From: Sipunculus nudus
Lineage: Eukaryota; Annelida; Sipuncula; Golfingiida; Sipunculidae
Length of the DNA stretch: 64,000 nucleotides
Assembly: GCA_026874595.1 (NCBI GenBank)
Contig: CM049311.1
Location: forward strand, 33,745,676 to 33,809,675
Direction: 5' to 3'
The notes under the pieces were generated by a model, which was not told the DNA's origin, ran no database searches, and worked only from the letters and a program-made list of their open reading frames with translations. Shown piece by piece: positions 31,980 to 43,147 of the stretch. Position 1 is the first letter of the stretch. Every line of letters begins with the position of its first letter. Both the position numbers and the translations under genes were made by a program.

Positions 31980-34900
31980 GTAAGTAAAGCAAACATATTA
32001 TGATTTAAATATTTTACATTTACAATGAGTAAGTAATCAGGCGAAAAATGCATATATACTGTGTATAAACAGGTTTTCAACAACCACATTATTACATAGA
32101 TTCTAAAGAACATTTCCCACTTTGATAGACTGGACGGAATAAGTTAGTGTATAATTATTTTACAGTTGAGCCTGTAAAATAAGACCTACCATGAGACTTG
32201 GAAAAAGTGTTTTTTTTTTTCACAGGTATAGTCGTATTAGGCGAGTCATCTATGACTGTTGCTAATACTTACTGTTTATTCATGGATAGTCCTATTTGAC
32301 AGGTGGTCTCATGAAAAAGGTGGTCTTTAAGACATGTTCAACTATATATCATTTTACGTAATGATGAGTAACAGAACACGGTATCACTAGGTTGTTCGAA
32401 GGTATCAGATTGAACTTTTAGCTTAACCTATATGGACCACTTATTATACAGTGTGTTGAATATTTTACTAACAAACCCAGGCATCAGCAGATTCTCCTCC
32501 TAAGCAGATAAAATCCCAAAGAATTAAAGACGTCCCTTCTCTCATTATAGGTACCAGATATACGCCTGGAAAAAATAATAGCATCTACTTAGAATCTTCC
32601 TCACATCTTCTAAGAAAGAAGAAATAAACGTGCACCGGGAGCTTTTCTCATACGTGTGTTTTACTGCGATGGATCATATTTCTTTTAACATTTATTCAAA
32701 CTGTCAGTTTGTTTGTACGTGCGAAGAAAAATGTTTTCTGTCACATCCGTATATTTAACACCTCAGCAAACCCTTTATTATAATCTTCATAGATATCTCA
32801 TATAGCTGACTAAGCTGCTTTCAAAAGAAATATTTTTTTTTAATTAAGTATAAGAAAGTGTTTCAGAATTTAAAGGGATCTATTCACATACCAGGTTTGT
32901 TTGTTATACATGAATTACAGTGTTTCCTCCTGAAAATATTATAGTATCTGCCAGTATATTTCGCTCTATAACCGTTTGCTTACTCGTGTACACAAATGAA
33001 AATATGCTTGCATTTGGGCTGATTAGTTGCGCAAACCTCGTTCGTACTTCTGTTTCATGTTCCGTGTAATTTCTTGTTGTTTTGAAGTTGATGCGCATCA
33101 GACCTTTGGTCAAACATACACAGGCGGACTTTGACTAACTTGAGAAAATGGTTCAAGACTGTCTTAGTCATACCCAACGCTATTCCTGTAAGAGCACATG
33201 ACAGTCATAAGTTCCTGCATTATATTCGTGAGACTAATTCTCGATAGTCACAGAATGGGCGGTGGTGGGACATCAGTGTGACGGTGTGGGTTTCAAGTAG
33301 GACGAACGTTAGGGCAGCCAGACATATTTAAGTCTTTTACTAGTTCTCATAAACATGGTGGATGGGGGGGGGGGGGGTCACTGTTATATCCACCAACAAT
33401 AACAAGGTCAACAAATTTGTTACATGTGCAAAATAATTTTACTGACTTAAGTCATGAAAGACCAGTCTATAGGATGTATCTCATGGCTGTTACTTGTTCT
33501 GTCCAATGAAATACAATAATTAAGCAGCCCCACTGGTAATCACATAGTAAACAGTTGGTCAAAGCACTACAGTCCAGCAGAGGAGCTCCAGGCACAGCGA
33601 ATTATGCAAAGCAGGTTCGAAATTCTAAGTTAAAAGAAATACATATTACTCTAATACTTTGCCTTCTTTTATCTTTACTATTACAGCTCACTTTTATATA
33701 TATTATTATTGTCCCCCGCTTCCTCCGAACGGGGGACACTGATTTGGGTTTGTCTGTCTAGCTGTTCCTCTGTCTGTCCGTCCGTCACGTTTTCGTTTTC
33801 GTGCGAAAACTAACCTAAATATTATCGATTCCTTTCAAATTTGGGTCAGTGATTGCATTTATACATACCTTGGTTGTGATTGGTTTTGGAGTGTCTGTCT
33901 AAAAATTTGTTATTACCAGCTCCAAAAAAAAATAAAAAATTCCCTGTTCTTCCCAAATTTACAACCAAAATGATGGCATCCGGAGACATCTTCAGGGTAA
34001 AATAAAAACTATAACATATTAAGAAGGCAAGCAATAAGAGACGGAAGGGAGGGACATAAATTCCACGAATCAGCTTGTAATTACATTTACTTTGATACGC
34101 TGAAATTTCTCTAACTATTCATCATATCATTATATTAATATTATCCTATTTGTGTTGAAACTGCTAATACAAACAATTCAGGAAAAGTGATTATGAAGCA
34201 TTTCTGTTATCGTGATACTTGTGTCATCTATGAAACGGATTTGTTTTGACTTAAACCAAATACTACAAGTCTGATTTTAAAGCTGACCTTGAGCAACTTT
34301 CAATGAGCGACACTTTGAATATTATGACAGTTGGAACTTTTGTCATCAGCTCAGATCGATTCAGTGTAACCTGTAAACTTCAATTCCAATTCAATTCAAA
34401 TTCATTTAATTTTCACTTATTTAAATTTAATTCAATTTAAATTCATCCAGTTTCCCTTCAATTCCAACTTAATTCCAATACAATTTAGAATTGACCCCAG
34501 GTCTGAACCCAGGGAGATTAAAACTTTTAAAAGGCCCTCATTTTGGTAAAAGGCTGGGTCTAAGAATTCGACTTATTGGTCTGAAACCTTAAGAAAATGC
34601 TTTGGCTATTGAAAAGAAAACTGGAGTGGGGAGTCCAGACGTATACCTGACGTATGTCAAAGAGGTGCAAATTGGACGCCTGTTTGAATCCTGGTGTCCA
34701 AGCACCAGTAGATGACAAAAAAAACCTCTCGCTTTTTCTCATGTAAATATTCGAATAATAATGCTTGAATAAAGCAGGCGTCATACGGTTAATTTCTGTA
34801 AGCATATTTTCCAATACTAGATGGGTACACAGTGAGATCACTATTTACACGTTGCTTTTTCCGCCAATCTTAGGGAAATCAGTACAAATCATTGCAAATC

Positions 34901-37900
34901 CCGGGACTTTTGGCATATTGAACATTATGGCTGCGCTAGGTTATTTTGTGAGCAAATTAATTAAAGGAACCCTTGAAAATGCAAACATGTCTTTTAATTA
35001 CTTGGCCTGAATCTCTTTCAAATTATTAACTAAAAAAATTCCTGTGAAGATTAAGTATATTTTAGATATGTACTGTTAAAAAATTAAGCATTTTTTTCAC
35101 GAAATATATTTTATATAAACATTAAAATAATATTTGTATTTAGGTTTAAATAGTGCATGCCCTGAAGGGTTTAATGTTGAGGACACTGACGGAACTTGCT
35201 ACTGGCGGTCTTCGGCGAGTGTCACGTGGTTGGAATCCCTGAACGCATGCGCACTGAAAGAGTCAAGACTCGTACGTATCGACAGCAACGAGAAAGCCGT
35301 TTTCCTGGAGAATAACTTTCCAATGTAGGTTTAAATTTCGTAATATGCACCGATAAAAAGGTGTGTGGGTCTGTGTCTGTCAGCGTGATTGTGTTTATTG
35401 AAGACAATTATCATTTTTATCGAATACTGGTCAGAGAATGTGTGTTTATTAATCAATATTTCGCAGATTTATTGTAGCTACACATTGGTAGTACTCAAGT
35501 TCAATTCAAAATTCTTTTACATGATTAGGTCTAGATTAAGGCCCGTAACATCTCTGACAGAAATTTTGTACTTTTGACAAATTGTCTTTCAAATAAAACT
35601 GACAGTGTGATAGGAAAGCTTTTTTTGAACAAATACACATATCATTCTAAGCTACAACTGGATTGCATTGAACGACCAGCTGGATGAGGCTCACTACGAG
35701 TACCCGGATGGATATCTGGCGGGCATTCATCAGACGCCATCTGTCGGAGGTTATTTGAACTGGAACTCAGGGCAACCCAACGATGAGAATGTCCAGGACT
35801 GTGTCATCCAGTCGAGCGGTGGATGGGAAGACAAGGACTGTCAGGACCGATACACTTTTATCTGTGAGGTTCCGGCTTGGATGAGAGTAGGTTCGTAAAA
35901 AAATATAACCGACATATTCTAAAGCTGTTTACCTTCCTGATTTTCAGAATTTATTATATCTGCAGGCGCGTTAATACAGAAAGAATCGGGTCTGCTTTTT
36001 CTTTTAACCGCTGCTTTGTATGGCAAGTTTCTCTATGCATAAGCACCAGGGGCCACAGGGTAAAAGAATGTAATCAGACTAATGAGGGCGTAGTATCTCA
36101 TTTAGCATCCAGCCCAGATTTTAACCATGCGAAATCCTCTCTCAGTTGATTGATTACACCGAAACGCCCGCGCTCATAGTTCGGATTCATGACCCTGTGT
36201 AAGAACATGAGACCAATGAGAGCGGATATAGTACAGGCATTTAACCCGAAATAAGTGGTCAACCTCACACAAATTGCAACAAAAGCAAACGCAATTGATT
36301 TTTATTCCTTAGTATGGCCTTAATGAAAGAAAAAAAAGTCCTAAGCAATTGTGTGGGGGGAAAGTTTGAAAATCGTCAAATTTGACAAAGTAGAAAATAC
36401 CTTTTATTTCACCATATATACATCAGCGTTCAAACGGTGTTGTATGAATAATCTCTTGGTTATTGTCTTATAAGCTCTTGCTTATTCTTGTTCAGGTAGT
36501 TTTGAAATAAAGTGTATTTCATGAACTATAAGACACTATGGTACAGATATAAAATCAGCAATCTGTGAATTAAAGGGACGTCATGACATGAGCAACACTG
36601 TCTGAAAATGGCAACAATAACCAAAGATCTCCGGAAAACCTTATCAATCTCCTAAGTGTTGACATACATTACAATTTTTAAGTTCAGCCGCTTATAAGTC
36701 ATTTGAGCTATAGTTATTATCCATTGTCTGTCATCCGTCCGTCTGTCTGTCTGTCCGTTTGACTGGCACGTTTTATAACGATTAGACCTTACTTCTCCTA
36801 CGTAGCCCAAAATTGGACTAATGCGACTTCGGTCCTTCGAGAATTTAAGGAGAAACCTGTTGTTACACTTCATAACTGCCTAAAATCAAAACCTCTCGTC
36901 TGTGTTTGTTCATATTTATAAACATTTATAAATTTCCGCTATATATTTCCTATGAACGGGCCAAAAAATAGGTCAATATTACATGATTTTTAAAAATTAT
37001 GGACCATAGCATTAATAAGATACCTTATCAAAATAAAAAGAAATATATTTTTTGTCTTAACATGGTAACTGCTATAGTTGAAGATTTTTTTTCCAAATTA
37101 ACAACTATTTAATCAAGATTTAATTGTATGAAAGAAATTAGATCAACTTTTTGTAAATTCTTAAAATTATTAGCATGAGTGTATAATTAGTAACTTAAAT
37201 GTTGCCCAACTTTGACCATGGCACATTTTATTCTAGTAAGCACTGCTGATTTGATTTTCACAGCATATACACATCAGGATTTAATCGGTTAAAATATGAA
37301 ATTTGAAATCAAAGCTCACAAACAAGGCGAGGTAAAATCTGACTTGGGGGGAGGGGGCTCTATTGTATTCACTTTCATTGCAAAGATCCACTTGCATTGT
37401 CAATAATCCCCCCCCCCCCCCCCCAGCTGTCGAAGATGCACAGTTATTCTCAAATCACTCCCATTACCCCCACAGCAATATACATTAAGTGTAAGGGAAT
37501 AATTGTTATTGCTTGAACTGTATTTCCAAAACTGAAACGCTGTTTTATCTCCAATGTAATCTACAAGATGCCATGTTGTGATATTGTGGCTCTTAATTCC
37601 TTTTAAATAATTTCGAAATAAGATTTAATCCATCGGTTTGCATAATGTGATGTTATATGAGCAAATTAGCGATAAATGACGATGATATGTAGAATTTCGA
37701 GTTGACTTATTTATGTTTATCCAAATATATATGATATTTCAAATGTATGAAAATTATGAACTTAAAAAAAATGATAAAATAAAAAGTGAGGAACTAATGC
37801 AAACTTTTGTTCATCGATTTCCTGCCCAAGGAGAATGGGAAAAATGTGATCAGATTTGTTCGTCTACCTGTCTGTCAGTGATTTATAAATATTCAGTAAT

Positions 37901-40900
37901 TATGCATCTACTGATTTTCCTGTACGAACTGTTGAATTAAGTTTCATATCCCATATGTAAATGCAGAGATGTTGAAATTCCCACTATTCAGCGCCTCAAA
38001 ATCCCTCCCCCACCATAAGTCCTTGCACCTGTGGACTGGGGACGTTAATTATAAGGCAACTGTATAAAATGGTATGAAAAAAAAATTTGGATTTAATTGA
38101 ACAAACGTTCCAACTACTGAGCTGTCAACAACTTATCAACATTTCAACCATAGATCATGGAAACGGTATAGATCTCATGTTTACAAATTGCTCACATGCT
38201 CCAGTTTCACCATTAGAAAACACATGGTCAGATCACAAAGTATTATTTGCAACAATTTTCTTACTTATCAGTTCAGATCAATCATATCAACCAGTATCTA
38301 GCTTATACTACCTTTTCCGCTCAGACGTTATCTTTATTAGTTTATATTTTAGATTTTTTTAATCACCATATCAATAAAATCATGTAGATATGTAATGAGC
38401 ACATGTTAAATCAGACGTCATCTTGTCCATTCTTCTCAAAAAGTGTCTGTTGTCAGTTACGCACATAGTTTCCAGCAGTCAACTCGGATAAAAAATCCCT
38501 GACTTTTAAATTTAAACTTTATTTATTTAATATAGCCCCTTCTTTTATAAATATTTTTATTCAGTGGCGCTTTACAAAAGTACTAAATTATATTATGACA
38601 CAAGAGTTAAAATTTAATAAAAATCTAAGTCGAAAAAAGGTACGTTTTCAAGTTTCTTTTAAAGTCGTCAATATTTTCGCTTCATTTAACATCATTAGAA
38701 AGTTCAATCCAAAGAGATCGTCCAAATGTTGAAAATACCCGATCAGCAAACGTTTTGTTAGACTATTCCCGGACTTTCAGCTGGTTTGCTTGAAAAAAAA
38801 ACTAAGCCACCAAATTCAATTTCTTCAAAAAAAAACAAAAAAGTCATTCTACTGCAAACCAATTTTTTTAAAAATTGTAACTGAAAAGCAAAGCAAAATT
38901 AAACCAGAAATTTGGAATTGACAATTCAAAATTAATTATTAATAATATTCAAAGATCCATGCACTCTGTTATCAAGCATATATCATGTGTATAAATTTAT
39001 CCCACAATAACAAAAAATGACTTCAGTGGATCAAAGAAACAGCACTCTGTTTTGCCTTTTTACTTTGTGACCTGTGCATATTCATGTCCTTGTGTAAAAT
39101 GTTTTACTTGTACTATATATTAGTTATGTATTACCGTTAAGAAACAGGTGGCCTTGCATTAATGGTTGGTGCTACATGTATACATTTTGTGTATCAATGC
39201 TATGCATTATCAACTTACATGTGTTTACAATAATCTAAAGGAAATAAGATTTTACCTACAGACACAACAAAACTTTTATTAAAAGGAAAATAAAAATGTA
39301 GTATGAAATTATTGAATGCTGGCTCATGACATGAAAAAAGGCTTCCTACCTGATAATCAACCACAGTCGCCATAGCCAGGGTACACGCTATGTGATTATG
39401 TTTGCATGTGCATCTGATGGTGCTGCAGTTACTCTGACAGTTGCATCTAATAACCTCTTGGAGCGTTTCAAAAGCAGGCGACTCGTCATTTGACATAAAA
39501 CAGACCAATCGTGACTGTTTTAGTATACTTTCTAACTACCCCTACCTGGCGTGAACAATTCCGTTTTAACCCAGCATATCGGTCAAGCCCTCTTCATGTT
39601 TGTTGAAAATCTAATTACTACAATATTATTGCAACAGGTTAGGTGAGCGCTGCACATAACCAAATTAGGGTTACCTGCTAAATGCCAACTGAGTCGTGCT
39701 ACAACCCCCACCCCTACCGCACCCCATGCTTCAGACCGTTTCCACATCGACCCCCACATATGAGTCTTGGGAGCTTTAAATTAACAAATAAAGACCAGAA
39801 TTGAATTCTGCGACCCCAAAAAAAACCCCTGAAAATGTCGTATTACATATCTATACCCTTTTGATTAATTAAATTTGATGGATTCTAGGCCTTCTGGCGG
39901 CCATTTTGGATATTCATAAATGTTACTACTTTCCCCCAGGAGAATATCTTAGGACTTTTTATATGTTCAAAAGGATACCTTCTGGGATCCAAAACAAATG
40001 AGATAGCTTTCGTGCAATTTGTGTGAGGTCATGTTACAAAATGACTGTACTAATATCGCATGTTTCAAATCTGGGCAGGAGGCACAATGTGATACCACGC
40101 TCGCTATGGTCCGATTACAAATCTTTGCTCTATGCCACCCTGGTTGTCATGGCAAGATAACTTGCCATGAAATTTGAACAATACGCGAATCCAGAGATCC
40201 CTGCTCTCTAGTAAGAGAGGTTAAATTAGCCATGGGTTTTGACCAGTGTGGGTAAAAAAACATGGCGGCAAGCAGTTAAAACGTGGTACGCATCGGGGGA
40301 AATTATTTTCATTATACTCTTGTTTAACATGAACATATACATTTATATTTAGCCCGCGTTTCATCGTGGTGCACGTGCATCTGTTACTCGATGCTACATC
40401 ACAAAATGTTCAACTATTCCCCGGCCTAGATATATTACAAACGCGAGGGACATTTGCATTTTGTGTTGAACCTGCCGGCGAAAATCAAGCCACCTGTGCC
40501 AACTGTTTAAAGTGAGATATACATGTTTGAAATGTGCATGTGCAGCATTCGATCTCCCGGATTGCGACTATATAATGTACAAGTGTCTCTGGGATGACGT
40601 CACAAGTCAACCAGTGCTTTTAAACATAGCGTATGACATACCGCGGGTAGCCAGGCTGATGAAACGCGCTACCAGTGACCAAACAAAGCGGCTACCGTCA
40701 TCTTAATTTTACCGTTTCAACCCAAAGAAACGCTGTTTATATTTGGGTTTGAAAATAATTAAAAACCTTAATTAAATATCATGCGAATTTCACTAAAGTT
40801 TACCCCGAAAATCTGGCCTCGCTGAACAACATAGCCGAACTTGTTTCCGGAACAGAACTGACATTAATAAATATAGAATAAATGATAATTCATGGACAGC

Positions 40901-42278
40901 AGGCGGAACGAATTACATCATGATTCTCCTGAAGTGATGTACTAGAGTCCCTGCTACCATCCACGTTTGAAATGACTGTTTGAATATATGCGCATATACC
41001 GATCTCAGTTTGAATCATGCAAGTATAAATAAAATATACGTTCATAATGGCATATTAAAGCTGTGATTTACGGCTTGATTCAGGCAAATATTCTCATATG
41101 ATGATGTTCGTAAGAGCATGTGAAGCTACACAATCTTTAGTCATTTCCTAAACTCTGGTTCGCCTGATTTGCCACTAATTATATTTCTTCTTTGAATTGT
41201 TTGGAATACGACCAGCCGCCATTTTTTATTGTGCCTCCCACGTGTTATGGACAGGGATATAAACAAAACGGACACTGTGGTGTTGGCGCTTTTTGAATTT
41301 TATTTGATATATGTTTGTGATTGGAATATATCCCCGTTTGATATATTGTCGGCAATCATGTTACAAATTACTGACTTACCACTTTTATTCAGTATTAATA
41401 TTTTATGATGGCATTAGACCTGATTAATGTTGTTGTAATTTTCGTTTCCTACCAAAGATTATGTAGGCCTACCCCTCGACATTTTTTAGATACTTTCACA
41501 AAGTCGGTTAATATTTATTAGTTACCCGAAAATCAGTGAATCCGGTACTAATTTTAAACAAAATCAGAATATCTAATACAGTATTTTAGTTAAACGTTAT
41601 ATATGCCTACTATAGGATCAATATGACAAGAAGCAATTCCACATGTAAAGTTTAATATAATTAAAACCTGCTATGAGTGAGGCAACGTGCAAAAAAAGTA
41701 TTGGTCTACGGACACTGGGAACAAAAATTATGGTGCGAGCGAGACACAATGTGTGGAATTTTGCAAGCTTGCCTAGAAAATACAAAAATAAATGCTCCAG
41801 TTCGTGAATAAGTGTGTATGAACAATACAACATTTTGTCCATTTTCCATAACTTTGATTATTTTAGGGACTTTCTATCAAAATTTGCAATATTACCAGGC
41901 ACTTGGACTTCATTTAAAAAAAAATTATCCTTGAGAAAAATGGACGCTGCGAATCTGTATTTTCACACATTATTTTGTATTCATTTTTTTTTTTATCTAA
42001 ACTGAAATTCTACTTCATATTCTTCAGAGCCTCCATCTAATCTTCCTCCGCAAAGGAGTTATAGAATGCTCAGCTCCCAGTACAACATGGACCCGGAAAA
42101 CGTGATGAAGGAGATCACGGTCACGGGGAAGTACCAGTGTCCACTAGAATGTCTGCGGCATAAAGGTTGCTTAGGTTACTACCTGCTGACGTCACAGTCC
42201 ATCTGTAGACTTGTCACCTCCGTTCGTGTTTCCACTGGCTCCACAATGCCAGTTAAAGTCTGGGTTTCAGCATTCTGA
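31916..42278 (+). CDS. Secreted C-type lectin with PAN/apple-like domain (gene span, 4 coding exons)
   Basis: Coding exons 31916-31979, 35144-35324, 35652-35890 and 42028-42278 have AG/GT borders and join in phase (64+181+239+251 = 735 nt), giving 244 residues plus stop. Residues 1-22 form a signal peptide with core HVLVSLLYLYC. Residues 27-154 form a long-form C-type lectin domain, with probable disulfides C27-C40, C57-C153 and C132-C145, WIAL at 85-88, and binding-site motifs QPN (123-125) and WED (140-142) instead of the usual EPN or QPD and WND. A Pro-rich linker (163-169) leads to a PAN/apple-like segment (about 176-244) with C199, C203, C209 and C221. It probably acts outside the cell as a carbohydrate-binding recognition protein. 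The upstream in-frame ATG at 31751 was rejected because it would bury the signal peptide. Confidence 0.88.
32870..33080. repeat. Dispersed repeat shared with 59.65-59.80 kb
   Basis: Both copies contain AAAGGG(A/G)xCTATTC, ATATCTGC-like, AACCGTTTGCTTACTC, ACAAATG(A/T)AAAT, CTTGCAT and GATTAGTxGCGCAAA in the same order and orientation. Confidence 0.65.
33364..33377. repeat. Poly-G run
   Basis: About 14 consecutive G. Confidence 0.9.
33705..33935 (+). repeat. Dispersed GTCTGTC/GTCCGTC repeat with terminal hairpin
   Basis: GTCCCCCG (33711-33718) and CGGGGGAC (33730-33737) form a perfect 8-bp stem. Then follow TTTGTCTGTCT, CTGTCCGTCCGTCACG and, further on, GGTCAGTGATTGC and GGTTTTGGAGTGTCTGTCT. 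The reverse-oriented relative is at 2110-2285, and 36715-36890 may be a partial one. Confidence 0.6.
35144..35324 (+). CDS. Lectin exon 2 (N-terminal half of C-type lectin domain)
   Basis: Encodes residues 22-81 plus two bases: LNSACPEGF, GTCYWRSSASVTW, LNACALKESRLVRID and the loop up to NNFP. It carries the N-terminal extra disulfide pair C27/C40 and C57. Acceptor TTTGTATTTAG, donor GTAGGT. Confidence 0.92.
35652..35890 (+). CDS. Lectin exon 3 (C-terminal half of C-type lectin domain)
   Basis: Begins by completing Ile82, then YNWIALNDQLDE, LNWNSGQPNDENVQDCV, GGWEDKDCQDRYTFICE. The donor that keeps the frame is GTTCGT at 35891; a GTAGGT four bases earlier would break the join to exon 4. QPN and WED occupy the calcium and sugar site positions. 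Confidence 0.9.
35995..36165 (+). repeat. Dispersed repeat (family of 45.5 kb)
   Basis: Shares TTTTAACCGCTG, TTTGTATGGCAAGTTT, CACCAGGG, CAATGAG, TTTTAACCATGCGA and TCTC blocks with 45505-45690. Other copies are at 40040-40175 and 18160-18250 on the opposite strand. Confidence 0.6.
37409..37424. repeat. Poly-C run (16 nt)
   Basis: Homopolymer C. Confidence 0.95.
38087..38280 (+). mobile_element. Non-LTR retrotransposon endonuclease fragment
   Basis: The translated segment reads QLINISTIDHGNGIDLMFTN and then NTWSDHKVLFATI. This fits the C-terminal end of an APE-type endonuclease (Gly-x-x-[IL]-Asp-[LI]-x-[FY] followed by the Ser-Asp-His motif). Only this part is present, so it is a dead fragment. 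Confidence 0.6.
38530..38770 (-). mobile_element. Non-LTR retrotransposon 3' end fragment
   Basis: On the minus strand 38770-38635 reads TFADRVFSTFGRSLWIELSN, then a stop, then IDDFKRNLKTYLF. This is the common C-terminal signature of CR1/jockey-like reverse transcriptase proteins (xFSxxxPxxWNxLPxxxxx..FKxxLKTxLF). AT-rich 3' untranslated sequence follows to about 38530. Confidence 0.6.
39215..39508 (-). pseudogene. CXC cysteine-cluster fragment, probably transposon-derived
   Basis: The frame reads ESPAFETLQEVIRCNCQSNC, then STIRCTCKHNHIACTLA. The Cys pattern CxCx3Cx4CxCx6C resembles Tesmin/TSO1-like CXC units found at the C-terminus of some transposable-element proteins. After CTLA the Cys-rich pattern fits a neighbouring frame, which suggests a one-base shift. 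It borders the dispersed repeat core at 39515-39610. No intact gene is present. Confidence 0.5.
39515..39610 (+). repeat. Dispersed repeat shared with 20.5 kb and 60.4 kb
   Basis: TTTTAGTATACTTTCTAACT, then GTTTTAACCCAGCATATCGG, then CATGTTTGTTGAA. See the 20490-20700 entry. Confidence 0.65.
40040..40175 (-). repeat. Dispersed repeat (family of 45.5 kb)
   Basis: Reverse complement shows CTTGCCATGACAACCAGGGTG, TAGAGCAAAGATTTGTA and GCATGTTTCAAAT-like blocks as at 45505-45690. Confidence 0.5.
42028..42278 (+). CDS. Lectin exon 4 (PAN/apple-like domain and stop)
   Basis: Completes Glu162, then PPSNLPPQRSYRMLSSQYN and EITVTGKYQCPLECLRHKGC, GYYLLTSQSICRLV, ending VWVSAF and TGA at 42276. The CxxxCxxxxxC...C pattern with LGYYL between is typical of invertebrate PAN/apple-like modules. 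The acceptor is TTCATATTCTTCAG. Confidence 0.85.
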
Positions 42279-42729
42279 TATGTCTTGTATCAGTATTTTA
42301 TAATTCTCTACTTAAATTATACGTGTTATGTTATAATATATGTAATCTGTTCCACCAGTTTATATTTTCTTAAAAATTATTATGGTTACAGTATTTAATA
42401 CTTAACTTGACGAACGACAAAACTCTAAGAAGAGATATGAAAAACTCAAGAAAAATATATTTGAGGACCTTCTGGAATATGCGTGAGCAAATGTACAAAA
42501 TCTGAAAGGTATAAATTTATATGAAAAGACAAAAAATGACTGGCATTTTTATTATTTTTTTTTATTTTATTTTTGTGGTGCTAACCACCTCGATTTTGTA
42601 AATGCTGACTTATCTAACTATTATGCAAAGTATTTACAACTGCAGGGTTCAATTTCGGGTTTGGGCCAAGTGGCAGGGCGGTAACACTCGCTTTCTGTCA
42701 TTCTTATTTTATATCCTGGTGTTACCCAG

Positions 42730-42996
42730 GCCCGGTGTCTACCGCACCTACAGGTTCTTAGTGTGTAATTATCCCCATTATTGGCGCCGGTCATAACACC
42801 GAGGAACCTCCCACAGACGTATTCGTTTGTGGGTGATACACGGCTGTGGGATACAACTTTCCCATTAACCCTGCAGAGCGCTCACGCTTGGTTGGGGCCG
42901 ACCTTTGAAATCTCAATCCTCCGCTTCTGAGATTCGAACCCGCGGACCCTCGGCGTTGAGTTATGTGCTCTACCCCTGAGCCACTGAAGCCGGTTT
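42730..42996 (-). repeat. tRNA-derived SINE, best-preserved copy
   Basis: Read on the minus strand from 42996. The A box is TGGCTCAGGGGTAGAGC and the B box GGGTTCGAATC, about 45 bp apart (head 42925-42995). The body has AGCGCTCTGCAGGGTTAATG and the tail GGTTCCTCGGTGTTATGACC. Relatives: 3225-3440, 17575-17745 and 60590-60760. Confidence 0.8.
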
Positions 42997-43147
42997 TGGT
43001 GTTGTGATAGGTATCTCTACTATTTGACGAGGGCCTATTTTATGATGTATTGTTTACTCATCATGCAGGAATCTACACATCGTATGAGGGCCATAACTAT
43101 TTTTTAAAGGAGGAGAGAGCGCTTGTTATTGCTCGAAAACTATCTTA

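Larger units (their letters stand above)
31980..35143 (+). other. Lectin intron 1 content
   Basis: A 3.2-kb intron with no coding segment seen. It contains dispersed repeats at about 32.87-33.08 kb and 33.7-33.94 kb and a poly-G run at 33364-33377. Confidence 0.7.
35891..42027 (+). other. Lectin intron 3 content
   Basis: A 6.1-kb intron. It holds dispersed repeats (36.0 and 40.05 kb), a poly-C run, fragments of two non-LTR retrotransposons (38.09-38.28 and 38.53-38.77 kb) and a CXC cysteine-cluster fragment (39.2-39.5 kb). No exon of the lectin itself was recognised. Confidence 0.7.

Noticed and set aside
40512-40706. 64-codon frame MRYTCLKCACAAFDLPDCDY in the lectin intron
   Set aside because: No family similarity that I recognise and no splice signals joining it to the lectin exons in phase; left unannotated.
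42925-42995. Possible true tRNA gene
   Set aside because: A and B boxes are good, but the sequence runs straight into a repeat body shared with other loci, so a SINE head is the better reading.
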